64,000 nucleotides of DNA from Siphonodentalium dalli (Eukaryota > Mollusca > Scaphopoda > Gadilida > Siphonodentaliidae). The number at the start of each line of letters is the position of its first letter. Within the stretch, counting starts at the first letter, position 1. The position numbers and the translations under genes were made by a program. The stretch covers positions 87,893,980 to 87,957,979 of the forward strand of contig CP136063.1 of the NCBI GenBank assembly GCA_032622095.1, given 5' to 3'. Of this stretch, positions 22,602-33,840 are shown one piece after another. The notes under the pieces were generated by a model. The model searched no databases and was not told where the DNA came from. It was given only the letters and a program-made list of their open reading frames with translations.

Positions 22602-22976
22602 TTAAAGATGCATTGTCCGAATTCTCCAAAATTACGATTTCTTTGGCTTCGGGAGGTAAAAAATATTTGATTCGAGTCGATGAACACACCCATCAAAGCT
22701 CAGAGTGATCAGATATCGATTTTTGAAGTGCGTTATTTCTCGAGATGTGCAATTATTTATGGACCAGAAAAAAGTCGCCAAACGGACGGTCTCGGACAAA
22801 ATTGCGGATGAAGATGGATAACTCTAAAATCAAGTGGTGATACCATAGTTGATAGTGGTTAGCATTATTTTGTTGCAATTAATCGATTCTGATAACTAAA
22901 GCGAATTTTCTAGAAAATTTGTTGTTGTTGTACCTTGATGATATGGGGACCGTCTGATCGGATTGCGTACCTTTAA
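22602..22976 (-). mobile_element. Family B element, copy 6 (internally shortened, TTAA ends)
   Basis: TTAAAGATGCATTGTCCGAA at the left and GCGTACCTTTAA at the right; about 80 bp of the interior present in 18768-19221 is missing (junction near 22846). Confidence 0.75.
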
Positions 22977-23612
22977 TATATAAAGCTGTACATATAAGCT
23001 ATATTATTTTTTAGCATTTTATAGGCGTCCATTTTTGGGCGGGAGGTCAAACCCAAAATAATGCCCCGACGTACAGGTGTACTACGGAATATAATGGGTA
23101 TTATAACAGTGCATGCGGCAGCCCAGGTCTTGTTTGACAAGATTTTCTAACAGGAGCCAAAAACCCCCCAAATAACCACCACGTGTGTCAGATATGATCA
23201 CTTAACATAGTTTCATGGAGTTAATATGACTACCAATAACCCGGCGCAATGTCCGACGTCATTATCAACCTTCTGGCCGATCCATCAAACTAAGCCGCGA
23301 TTCTATACGAGGCCAAGTTTCCATATCGCGCGATGTGAGTCTGAAAGTCTGAGTTAAATATGACAGGTTATTAGGCAATCCCCGACAGACCCGTCTCTGA
23401 CTTCTCACCCGTCAATGTGGCGTTGGGATAGCTTGCGTATTATCCAGAACCTAAACTGTTCCATGGTACTGACAGGGTATACATACAATGTATACTGATT
23501 TGATTCTCAGCTCAGTAGAAACCCCATGCATGCATGAGGGGCGTTGATTCGACTCACTCTTGTGCGACATAGAACTTTTGTCTATTTTTGTCTATTTTAA
23601 TCGTTAACTGCC
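22977..23612. other. No recognisable gene
   Basis: Somewhat less AT-rich than its surroundings; no frame, repeat or signal identified. Confidence 0.3.
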
Positions 23613-24130
23613 GTTAGCGCGATAACTCAAACAAACTTTGATAAATTTCAACGCTATTCAGTATGTGTCTATATATGATCATCTTTAGATGGGAACTATC
23701 GAATTTGAACGATTTTCGCCGAAAAACATGGCCACCAGCAGCCATCTTAGATTTTACTCTTTGCCGATCACTAAATAACATGCAGAGCATATCCCTCATC
23801 CGATCATCACCAAACGGCATATGGATCATCCGGGTGACCTCTAGATGGGTGCTTACCATTTTTCCGAATTGTATTAAAAACATGGCTGCCATGCAGCGAC
23901 CATCTTGGATTCCACTGTTTGTATGACTAAATCCTTTAGCACACCTTACAGGTCACATTTCTCATCCAATTGTCACCAAGCTGCATATGGGTATGCGGGG
24001 TGACCTTTACATGGGAGCCTCCCTTTCCCCTAAATTCGTTTTAAAAGACATGGCAGCCATCAACCATCTTGGATTTCAAATGTGAATCCGCCAGAACACC
24101 CTGCAGCCCACATTTATTGGAAAAGCGTTT
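23613..24130 (+). repeat. GGCCATCTTGG tandem repeat block, copy 1
   Basis: About three units of roughly 150-190 bp, each with AAACATGGC.GCCA, a loop, then GCCATCTTGGATTT, followed by GACTAAATCCTTTRGCACA and GTGACCTCTAGATGGG. Similar blocks are at 54380-55075 and 62290-62680. The core AAGATGGCNGC (reverse strand) resembles the YY1 recognition sequence. The 78-92-codon frames on both strands are translations of the repeat. Confidence 0.75.
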
Positions 24131-25190
24131 TTGAAACTTTACATGCTTGTTTAGGATCACCTCTATCGGTGAATTGTCTTCTATTAACTGAGTATATAGA
24201 GTATATAGAGGGCAAGTCAGTCATGCTAACAACTACAGGTATGCGAATGCATAATCTTAGTCAGGAATCTGAATAGTCATCCATATATATATACTGATGC
24301 TATAGTTATTCCTTCTGGCCAAACTTTAGAAATTGCCAGTAATTATCACATAATTGCCGTGACGTAATAAAAATATACATGTATAGCATCAGTTCCATTC
24401 CATTCACGCAGGAAGAAAAACAAATCAGTTATGGGGAATCCTTTCTTTCAACAAGACAACCTTCGCCGATAAGAAATTTTAACTGAGAATAAATTCTCAC
24501 GCCTCGAATTCGACAAACCCTTGAAGTCAAAAGATCCGGTGGTGACAAGAATATGAAGAACTATTCTGACTGTAAGACATACAAGCCGGAGATTATAGCA
24601 TTCCAATTCGTTGACTACGATAACCCCATTAACATTATAGGGGATCGGCCAACGATTTCAGGCGGTTTCTTGTTTTCTTATTTTGACCTCGATTTATCTA
24701 AATGATATTCCGGCGACGGAAGTTATATTACAGTATTTTTAATGTCTGACATCCAAACAAAATAACGCAGGAACATATAAGATGTGTCAACACATCGTAC
24801 TCTAAGAAACACAAGCTAGCCAAGGAAGTAATAATTCATAAATTCTTTCATTAATTTGTGAATTATTTTCCCGCCAAATATCAATATATACTTCTACGGG
24901 GCAAGTACACGCCAAAATCTAAGTTGTTCTATTCGAGGCGTTGATTAATACATCCATACACGTATTAGAGACGCAAATCTTTCAGGAAGTTCGACAGAGA
25001 GGAATGCTCCATAGAATATGAAAGAAAAAAATGTTTATAAACTGCATTTAAACACCTTATATAACCAGCAATAAATTATCTCTGCAATTACACAAACGTT
25101 GATAGAAATGACATTATCCAGAAACTTAGCCTTCAAAAATATATGACAAATATAAATCATAGAATCATTTCATATAGCTCTATACCGAGA
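24131..25190. other. No recognisable gene
   Basis: AT-rich sequence without a usable frame; nothing found on either strand. Confidence 0.3.
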
Positions 25191-25330
25191 TTAGTCAAAA
25201 GTTTGTCACCAAGATGACTAACTTTAGTTAGTCATAATGACTAAGGTAGAATATTAGTCATAATGACTAGGGCGATGTTATATATAACGACTATGGTTAG
25301 TCAAAACTACCAATTGAGTAATTAGACTAG
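25191..25330. repeat. TTAGTCATAATGACTAA palindrome cluster, part 1
   Basis: Five to six TTAGTCA or TGACTAA half sites, two of them joined as full palindromes (around 25233 and 25256). A second cluster lies at 26740-26960. Confidence 0.65.
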
Positions 25331-25345
25331 AATTGTGTTATGACC

Positions 25346-25450
25346 AGGGGTCAATACTATGAACAATTTTATACCTGTAAATACAAATTGTATTTATTAA
25401 TTTGTAATTACAAATTTGTGTTAACGATCACAGAGGTTTCATAGTACAGG
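25346..25450. repeat. Small foldback with GGTCAATACTATGAA ends
   Basis: GGGGTCAATACTATGAAC at the left is answered by GTTTCATAGTAC at the right, around an A/T-rich core with ACAAATT/AATTTGT palindromes. A related pair lies at 28190-28285 (GGTTCATAGTATTG ... CATAGTATTGACCCC). Probably copies of one small element. Confidence 0.5.
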
Positions 25451-26210
25451 GAAAATTTAGCCGTATCATTGTAATACCTTAGACTGGGCGAGAGGTGAAA
25501 CCCCTAAAAGGCAGCTGTAAAACTTAGAAAAAACTATCTCCCCACTCTGCTCCCATGCACATGTTATCAGTGTTATCTGAATACCAGTTCAAATTAGACG
25601 GACATGTATATAGAGCTAAAATAACTGACAACAATTTATATGGGGAAGTTACAATGCGTGCTATCATATTGTGATTAGTGAGAACGCCGGTACTATGAAA
25701 CGATGAGCTAACAAAATCTCGCAAATTTCACAAAGATCTACTGTTGATTATTGTAGATTGCTTACGGACAAGCCTTTGCCTGTGAGTGATTAACACTATA
25801 TTGAATCACGGCGGGCCAAAGTTACAAAAGAAATAACCAATCATAAGTTGAGAGGTGAACGCTTATCAGAGCTATCCAATCGGTTCACGGATTGCTAAGT
25901 TGATGACCACTTGTCTGCGCAAGTTAACAATTAAACGGTTCGTTTGTAGTGTGTGTATGTAAGTACAAGTCAGTGTAATACCGAGTACTACAAACATTTT
26001 GGTATCATTGTTTTTACAAATTACAAATTTACAACCATTCAGTTTGTGAAAATAAAATATTATTTTGATGGTATAGCATTATATATATTGTGACCATCCT
26101 ATTATTTCAAACTGATCCGCTACTCTTATCATAACACATCGAGGCAGTAACGTGGCTCCATTTTATCGGGAGGGGTGTATCGAAGCAGGGACGTGTTAAT
26201 GGTTTCGGTT
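25451..26210. other. No recognisable gene
   Basis: No motif-bearing frame. It ends at the SINE target duplication. Confidence 0.3.
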
Positions 26211-26517
26211 ATAGGAGTGGTGCGGTAGAGTGCCAGTCGGTAGAATGACAGGTGCACTACACCGTTACATGCCGTCCAGTGCTGACGAAGCTGGTTCTAA
26301 CCCCGTCATATGGAGGGTGACCGGAATCGTGTATCTGGGCAAGTTTGTCAGTTGCTTTCCGGGGGTCGGTGGTTTCTACACGCAGTGGGACGATTTCTCG
26401 GTGAAATCGAGCCTCTGCGTGGTCTTTCCTCCATCCGTAAAATTGACAACGTCGTGTGTGGCATAGCGGCTAGAACGTCGATAAACCCTAATAAACCAAA
26501 CCAAACCAATAGGAGTG
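26211..26517 (+). mobile_element. Complete tRNA-type SINE with 9 bp target-site duplication
   Basis: The body 26220-26508 (289 bp) is flanked by the direct repeat ATAGGAGTG at 26211-26219 and 26509-26517. The 5' part has an A-box-like GTAGAGTGCCAGTCGG and a B-box-like GGTTCTAACCCC about 60 bp later, the internal pol III promoter layout of tRNA-derived SINEs. The middle holds GGGGGTCGGTGGTTTC and GTGGTCTTTCCTCC, similar to the conserved central 'Meta-domain' of some invertebrate SINEs (by recall, not by search). The 3' tail is CGATAAACCCTAATAAACC followed by AAACC repeats. The two 72-78-codon frames across it are spurious. Confidence 0.82.
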
Positions 26518-26739
26518 TCATTTTATAATTTCAAACTGCTCCGATATCTTATAATATATCTAGATAGGGACGTGGCTATATGGGCTCAGTTTGGCGACGG
26601 GGTGTCCATCCTATAATTTCCATATGCACCCTTTGAACAAAAAAATGCCTATAAATTCCACATAACGATGGAATCGTATATCAAGAGGAAAGTATTTTAA
26701 TTTTTCTACGTTGATAACAAAACAAAACCTCAGGATGAC

Positions 26740-26960
26740 TGACTTAGTTCAGCCAACATGACTGAGGCATAACATTAATCAAAATTACTAGGGTGATGTT
26801 AGTCATATATAACGACTAAGAAATGGGGACTTTTCTTAGTCAATTGGAAGGCGTAAATTAAAGTTGCTGAATTATGTGCAAATAATTCCAATAATTGACC
26901 AAAGTTACTCAAAACGTTTGTGACTAACACTAAGTTAGTCATATTTAGTCAATATGTCCA
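26740..26960. repeat. TTAGTCA palindrome cluster, part 2
   Basis: Repeated TTAGTCA/TGACTAA half sites with ATGTTAGTCATATATAACGA matching the first cluster at 25270-25300. The two clusters may be the ends of one older element disrupted by the SINE, but this is not proven. Confidence 0.55.
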
Positions 26961-28369
26961 ATCCAAGGGGCGGGGGTGCACAACTTACTGTTACAGCTTG
27001 AAAATCAGAAGCCAACCGGGGTAAACAATTTTATAATTGTTTATAATTGAGGGGTTGGATATCGACGTTTCGAAAAAAAAAAGAGCATCTTGCCACGTCA
27101 CTGCATTTATGCTCTAGTCATTTATGAAAACTGTGCTTGCATCTTCGTATTCGTGTCCTTTACCGTGATCAAATGCATTCGCGTCGACGATTGAAACTCA
27201 AAGGATAATCCGCAATGCATTCTTGAGCGAAAACTCATACTCACATTGGGAACACGCGTAATTTTTATCCATTCTTGGATATATCATTGATTATGGTAAG
27301 TACATGTTACATGCTAATGTTGGCTATAATCCGCAAGTATCACTCACTATTTGTATTAATCACTAACTTTTGTCAGAGATGTTGTGACTCATACGATTTG
27401 GCGGCTACTCGCCCCATCCTATTCTGAACAGCTGTAATGTGCCAGGCATCGTGTTCCCAAGACCACTATCTCCATGTCCCTGTTTATGAGATTTCCATTG
27501 ATAACACATTTTCATAAGGGGGCTACATCCCTGCGAATCAGATGGTTATATGCTCTGGTTTAAGGATGTGAAAATCGACAATTTATGTTTGACACCCTAT
27601 ATAGACATTCTAGACAAGTTCTTAACGTTGTAACTTTCAATAAATTGGGTAATTTCAGTAGTTACAAGGAACACATACTGCTACATCACACCCAAGCTGA
27701 CACACCATAAGGTTTGACAATTTCTAAATATAGGCCATTTCAATCCAAACTTTTTACCAAAGGTGGTAAATATGCAAATGTTGGTCTAAAACAAAACATA
27801 CCCCCTAATAAATTGTTGGAAAAAACAAAATAACAGAACAAGTTCAACCTATTGTTGTTGTAAAATTTCCAATTCATGTTGTTTCAGGTATCAAATTTCC
27901 AGCTGTTGAACGTGTTGATAAAATGTTTGGAGCGAGAAACATAACCCAACCCCCTTGTCGCGACGTCCCTGTGGGTTGTACTTGAAATTTCCAGCTGACA
28001 AAATATTTTCCCGAGGGGGTGAATCGACCCCTTGTCGCCACGTCCCTGCGTATCATAGATATATATATTATCCGTGTTAAGGGTGCGAAAACTGAAAAAT
28101 TATGTTTCATAGTACTCGAACATTCTTTGTGATTGGAGATATTTGTAAATACAAAGAACACGTACTATTTGTGATTTATGTTTGTAATCGTAGGTTCATA
28201 GTATTGGCGGAATGATAAATTGTTATTTCTTACAAACAATTGTAGATTCTTACAAAGAAAAAGTTTCATAGTATTGACCCCAGGATTGAGTCACAATTAC
28301 TAACTTTTCTTAGTCACCGAGAAGGTTAAAATGTAATTTGGCGCCGTTCTTCTATGGATTACCTATATA
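26961..28369. other. Non-coding; repeat S copy at about 27950-28055
   Basis: CGACGTCCCTG and CGCCACGTCCCTGCG (repeat S, reverse orientation) bracket 27958-28050, with TTTCCAGCTG repeated at 27896 and 27989. The GGTTCATAGTATTG pair lies at 28190-28285. No coding region. Confidence 0.4.
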
Positions 28370-29420
28370 GTGATATCAATATATATTTTTTAATATGATA
28401 TCACAAAATCGAATATATGATATCATTAAATATTTTATGATATCACAAAACGGTTTTGAGATATCACTAATTCCAATTTGTGATATCATATATTCATTTT
28501 GTGATATAGATTCTTTTTCTGATATAAAATGAACCTGTGATACAATAAATATAATATGGCATAGTTGGACCACTATTCCTTCAACGTTTTATGATATCAC
28601 TAAATAATTTTATGAAATCATAAATCGAGTTATTGATATCACTAACTATTGTGATATAATATATTCGATTTTGTGATATCTCAAAATTAATGTATGATAT
28701 CACTAACTCCTTTTTTGATATCTTAAAATAATTTTATGATATCACAAAATTGAATTATTGATATCATTAAACGGTTAGACTTTTTGCAGGATGTATGTAT
28801 TCGCAGATGAATCTTCGCTTTGTTGAAGTGTGTAACTTTTATGACCGCGTTAATTACTTTCGGTATTTTGGTGTGAACAATGATGTCATAAAATGATTTA
28901 GTGATATCACAAAATATATTCATTTAGTGATATCATAAAATGAATTATTGATATCACTAAATATTTAATAACTAGAAGAACGGCGTCCCGTGAATCCGTG
29001 AATTAATAATATCATAAAATCGATTATGTGATATAATAAATTAACTAGCATTTACTGATATACCAAAATGAATATATGATATCACTAACTCGAATTATAG
29101 TGAATTATAGTGATATCATAAAATGAATTTAAGATATCATAATATCGAATGTATGATATCACAAATTGAAAGCATTTAGTGATATCAATAATTTTAGTTT
29201 GTGATATCATAAATTAATTTTAAGATATCAATAAATAGTTTATGATATCACTAAATCTTTTCATCTGAATTATTGATATCACAAAATGAATATATGATAT
29301 CACAAATTCGAATATATGATATCACTAAATGCTTACAATTTTATGATATCATATATTTGATTTTGTGACATCATATATTCATTTTGTGATATCACAACAT
29401 TAATTATTGATATAACAAAC
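28370..29420. repeat. 1 kb array of TGATATCA palindromes
   Basis: Roughly 45 copies of TGATATCA or one-base variants, spaced about 20-30 bp, separated by short AT-rich linkers such as CTAAAT, CAAAAT and TAAATTA. Copies occur in both orientations by nature of the palindrome. Two non-repeat islands interrupt it (28765-28885 and around 28970). No frame. Confidence 0.85.
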
Positions 29421-30137
29421 TAGGTAATAAATAGAAAAAACGCGCCCCACATAAATCACAGATTCCAGAAGTATAACAATAGTTTGTGCTTTTTTTCTAG
29501 ATAGTTCGTAATTCGGTGTTGCAAGGCTCGGGCTTTCCGAAAGGGCCGATATGCCCTTTTCTTTCGCCCTTAATATTGTGCTTTTATTTTTCATGAAAAT
29601 TTTACAATTTCCCGTCAATGCTATAATGATATATATTGAGTTTTTCAATTATATAAACGTACACAGATCCAACATCACGCCATTTTTTGTGCTATTTTAA
29701 CCTCGAAATAATATTTTCAGATCATAGCTCTAATCACATAAACAACAAACGAAGGTAAATCCTAGGTTATTTAGAAGTGTATCACTCACACTGAGCAATA
29801 TGTAGAGGTGTGTGAACGACCAAAACACGTTTTCGGCAGGCTTCACGGTTTCAAAATCTGTTTTCACTCTGTAGTCATTTATAAACTCGCTTTGATCAAT
29901 ATCTTGTCAGGGAAGCATTTTTTGTCTGTTTTTGTGTGGTACCCCGGCGGATGTTATAACGGCTTTAGTTTTTTCAAAATTGTGATTTAAAAAAAAAAAA
30001 AATATTTAAAAACAGGAAGTGTTATTTTTTTAATTGAGCAAGAGTTAAATCTAAAAAAAAAAAAAAAAATTAATTTTGTTTTTATTCAAAATGTTTAAAA
30101 GATCAAAATGCCCCGAATAATTATTCATTTAGAACAA
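29421..30137. other. No recognisable gene; A- and T-rich homopolymers
   Basis: Poly-A-like runs at 29988-30004 and 30053-30070. An 82-codon minus frame at 29400-29648 has no motif. Confidence 0.3.
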
Positions 30138-30229
30138 AATGACATCTAGACGCCACAACCGTCCGATCTCGCTACTCTCATCTCGATGAGAGTAGCGAGA
30201 TCGGACGGTTGTGGCGTCTAAATGACATC
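30138..30229. mobile_element. Perfect 74 bp hairpin element with 9 bp target duplication
   Basis: Element 30147-30220: a 35 bp arm (TAGACGCCACAACCGTCC...) and its exact reverse complement separated by only CTCG. It is flanked by the exact direct repeat AATGACATC at 30138-30146 and 30221-30229. A 9 bp duplication is typical of Mutator-like transposition (established); the assignment is inferred. There is room for nothing but the two ends. Confidence 0.88.
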
Positions 30230-30546
30230 CACATTGGCACTCACTGTACCGGTCTGAGTTTCAGATGATGCCTCAATTAGGGGTTCTGCTGGCTAATACC
30301 AAATATTTAAGTTTGTGTTCAACGCGACAGTTCTGGCCGGCGCGAAGAGTGATAGTAAATGAACGATTGTGATGATCTGTTATCCACGCACAAAATTGCC
30401 ACCATACCCAGCCATACCAATAAGTTGTGAGTATTCTTGTAACGCAGTGTTGTTAAAAACTAGACATGTAGCATATGTATCACTGAGACCGTGTTTCATT
30501 TCAAATTCAATCAACTTTGGTAGTTGAAAGTAATGAGATGGAGCCA

Positions 30547-30702
30547 AGGAGCTTGGAACTTTATCAATAACTTCCTTAATTAATTAATAAGCCATGTACC
30601 GTATACATAGAAGCTTCTATGTGGGGCTGGGCCAAATAATTATTAACAATTAATTAATTACTAGTAATTAAGGAAGTTATATTCATCAAGTCCCAAGCTC
30701 CT
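30547..30702. mobile_element. Foldback element with about 35 bp arms (family K)
   Basis: AGGAGCTTGGAACTTTATCA and TAACTTCCTTAATTA at the left are mirrored by TAATTAAGGAAGTTA and CAAGTCCCAAGCTCCT at the right. The inner AATTAATTAATTA strings also pair. No target duplication recognised. Confidence 0.7.
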
Positions 30703-31076
30703 GTGATTTATTAGACTGCTTGTAACGGAGCTTGTGTTGTGTGTATTTCACTGAAAGGTAAAATATCAGGGTCAAAACTGCTCCAGTGTACGTTTTTTGG
30801 TGCATTTTTGCATCTCAAATCTGGTGATGATTCATTGATGAGAGAGAGTCATCTTTTGATTTCGATGTCGTGCTTATTCGATGTCTGGTAGTCTTCAGGC
30901 CGTTTGTGTGTGATATATGCTCGCTATATTATTGGTATGTATTGTACATCATATATCACATGTCACATGTGTGTGGTATTCACCCAGAAGTACTTATGAT
31001 TTTCTGACTGGCGTTGGGAAACTAAGGTCTTATCTGTTTATTGAATTTCTGTAACGTCTTGTAAGATGGATTGCTG
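30703..31076. other. No recognisable gene
   Basis: Short spacer between two inverted-repeat elements; nothing found. Confidence 0.3.
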
Positions 31077-31403
31077 GTTATTCCTTAGATCATGCCATGA
31101 ATCTCGACTCTGGCTAATGCCCGTAGAGATCATATTCCACCAGTAATTCAACGTTTTTTGCCATATCGGCTTACAAAAATCACATAAAAACATGCAATTT
31201 GGAGTTGGGACATTCACCTATACAGTGAAGTTCATTATTAAGGAAACGATGATAAGTAAGACACATGTTCCCCGCGTTATTTTTTCGACTTTATAAGGTT
31301 CCCTGTCAAAACTTCAAAAAGTTCCAATGTTTTGTACTGGTGGAATATGATCTCTACGGGCGTTAGCCAGAGTAGAGATTCATGGCATGATCTAGTTATT
31401 CCT
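31077..31403. mobile_element. Inverted-repeat element with exact 9 bp target duplication (family E, copy 1)
   Basis: Body 31086-31394 (309 bp). The ends TAGATCATGCCATGAATCTC and GAGATTCATGGCATGATCTA extend into 59 bp arms containing GGCTAA.GCCCGTAGAGATC and ATATTCCACCAGTA. GTTATTCCT is duplicated exactly at 31077-31085 and 31395-31403. The duplication length suggests a Mutator-like transposase; no coding capacity. A longer copy is at 51661-52184. Confidence 0.87.
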
Positions 31404-32009
31404 TGACTTGATATTTTCGTAAGAGTTGTTTATCCATGCATTCGATTGTGATTTTGCGCAGTTTTAAAGTTTAATTGTTCATCTCTTTTCCGGACCACAA
31501 TTACATTAACAGCATGATTTTTATATAATCCAAATTCAAGACTACAAATACCTTTTTTATGTGAATAAAACACAGACAAAACTGAAGATCGGGTATATTA
31601 TTGGTCTATAAAGGCATAATAATTTAGTCCAAATTTCCTTGACGTAAACCAGCTAGCGAAATCTGTTGGGATTAATACTCGTTTAGCTCGAAGAAATTTT
31701 GGACTAAATAAGTTTATTCCTGCAAAATAGCTGAAGCGAAATGGCATTTTGCCTTGATGCGGAGTACTAAAAAAATTAGAGTACGTTCTCCCTCTTGCTA
31801 CGCTCCGAATGTGCCTGAAATTTCTGTTCTAAATATGGACCGTACATCTGTCTCGAATGGCTGTTTGTATTATACCAGAAACATCGAAATAAAATCAATA
31901 TTAATTGATAGAAGCGTTTCCAGACAGGGGTCTTCGATTCATAGTTAATATTTTAACCTCTGAAACTATATATATACCGTAAAACTTGTTATAGGAAGAG
32001 ATGAAGTCT
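31404..32009. other. Non-coding; family M fragment at 31884-31945
   Basis: ATTAATTGATAGAAGCGTTTC and CAGACAGGGGTCTTCGATTC match the right arm of 21231-21617. No gene. Confidence 0.45.
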
Positions 32010-32095
32010 GCAAATAGTGTGTCTGTCATTTGAAGAATGAGGTCCCCAAATTGTGAATTTTGTGATGCTTTCCCCTCATTCTGCTTATGTCTCAT
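32010..32095. repeat. Fragment of nested-palindrome element (family F)
   Basis: AAATAGTGTGTCTGTCATTT, AGAATGAGGTCCCC, GTGAATTTTGTGATGCT and CTCATTCTGC occur in order as in 60154-60407, but only one shortened hairpin is present. Confidence 0.65.
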
Positions 32096-33236
32096 ATTCT
32101 TGTTAGGGAGAGGTAGACCATCTTTTAGACATAAACGTCCGCATGAGTATACTCCAATCTCTATACCATGCAGAGCGCACCAGTCATATACTTCCCTTTT
32201 TATTCATCAAGAAAGTTAAATCCTGCATGTAGTTTGGGGTGACTCAGTAAGTGACACCGCGGATTAAGTTGAAGAGCCACTAACCTTCGAGGTATAGATT
32301 TCTCTGAGTGATTGGAGAATACATCGAATGAAGTGTGTATATCAACATGTCATTCCAACGGGGTAAACATTTAGTACTTTTCAGTGTCAAAACTCCGCGT
32401 GCTACTGCCATATTTGTTCATGACAGTAACACACCTGTTTGAGGGCGCATTTATGCGAAATAAAACATTTATATAGCAAAATCATCAACAAGTCGTTGAT
32501 TACACTATATATTTGCAGCATTTGTTGGGAGAGAATTATTAGTGTCGAAAAATTCTACAACAATGGACCATCATACATTTTTTTCCTGGAAAATGGTGCC
32601 GAAATGCTCTGTCTGTAATTTTCTCTAAATGTCTTACCCAAGTTTGCGCTCAAAGTATATGTTCGGTTTGCCGGAGAGCAGGTGATTCCTAACAGTGTAT
32701 ATATTATCCCTTCATATATAGTACAACTTCACACACAAGGGTGCAGATGTCGACGCACATGTATATCACAACCTGTTCCTAAAAAAATTAACACCAAATA
32801 TTTAGTGGAATTTTGAACCGATCATTCGGGTGACTATACATGGCGAGACGTTGGTTGACGCACATTCACTTCTTCGCCGTTAAATTCGATGCTTCCAATG
32901 ATTTGGCGGTCGGTAATATCCACCGACAACACAAAAGTATTGGTTTCACGCCGAATTAGTTCGACACTAAAAAGCACGCTCGGTATCGTTATAAAAATAT
33001 TTGTTTTTCATCTCACTCTATCAAGTTGCCATTCAAATAGTGTTTTAAACTCCAGGGGCAGAGACGCCGTACAAATAACTCTTATATCACGTTCACTACG
33101 CCGTCTAGAGACATTTGGACAAGACATTCCATGCGGTATATTCTACATACCATTCTTAAGAAGGAATCGAAGAGTGTATATATGTATAATTTATTCTTCC
33201 ACCATTATAGAAATGGTATATAAACAATGACAACAG
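32096..33236 (-). other. Non-coding, with a weak coding-like fragment on the minus strand (32842-33133)
   Basis: Reading down from 33133 the minus strand is open for about 98 codons apart from a single TGA, giving ..CPNVSRRRSERDIRVICTAS.. before it and ..TFVLSVDITDRQIIGSIEFN.. after it. The second part looks like a beta-rich protein segment, but I recognise no family. It may be a decayed exon or chance; the plus-strand frame 32889-33230 overlaps it and is probably a shadow. Confidence 0.2.
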
Positions 33237-33380
<144 letters not shown>

Positions 33381-33548
33381 CTAAATATATTTCCAAACCT
33401 CATACTCTCCACGCTTCTCGACATCAATATATCATACAATTTCAATACACCGGCGAGCACATAGTCAATCAGCCACTGTATACACACCGAATATGTAGCA
33501 ACAACCATGCAAGATCGATCTTGGTCCCATGCATGCTGTCTTATAGTG

Positions 33549-33840
33549 AGGCTGAAGGGGTCACTCTCACCAAAAAAATGCTGAAGTGTACACATGTTTT
33601 GAAATATCGTTCTAAATGACGTTTAGTGTACGTGTCTGCCATTATTTATATTAGAGAATAATTGTTTGCGTTCCAATGAAAATTAAAATGAACTGAAAAC
33701 AAACTGTTGATGTGCGCCAGACATATATGAACACAGTAACTGCGTTAGAGCCGATCACAAACCCTGTGTACCCTTCAGCACATTTTCAAAACCCGTGTAC
33801 CCTTCAGCACTTTTTTTGGTGAGAGTGACTCCTTCAGCCT
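33549..33840. mobile_element. Inverted-repeat element with 56 bp arms
   Basis: AGGCTGAAGGGGTCACTCTC ... at 33549-33604 is mirrored at 33784-33840 (...GAGAGTGACTCCTTCAGCCT) with few mismatches. Interior about 180 bp, non-coding. No clear target duplication. Confidence 0.75.

Noticed and set aside
26290-26305. GGTTCTAACCCC as part of a tRNA gene
   Set aside because: The upstream sequence does not fold into a cloverleaf, and target duplications and tail show it is a SINE.
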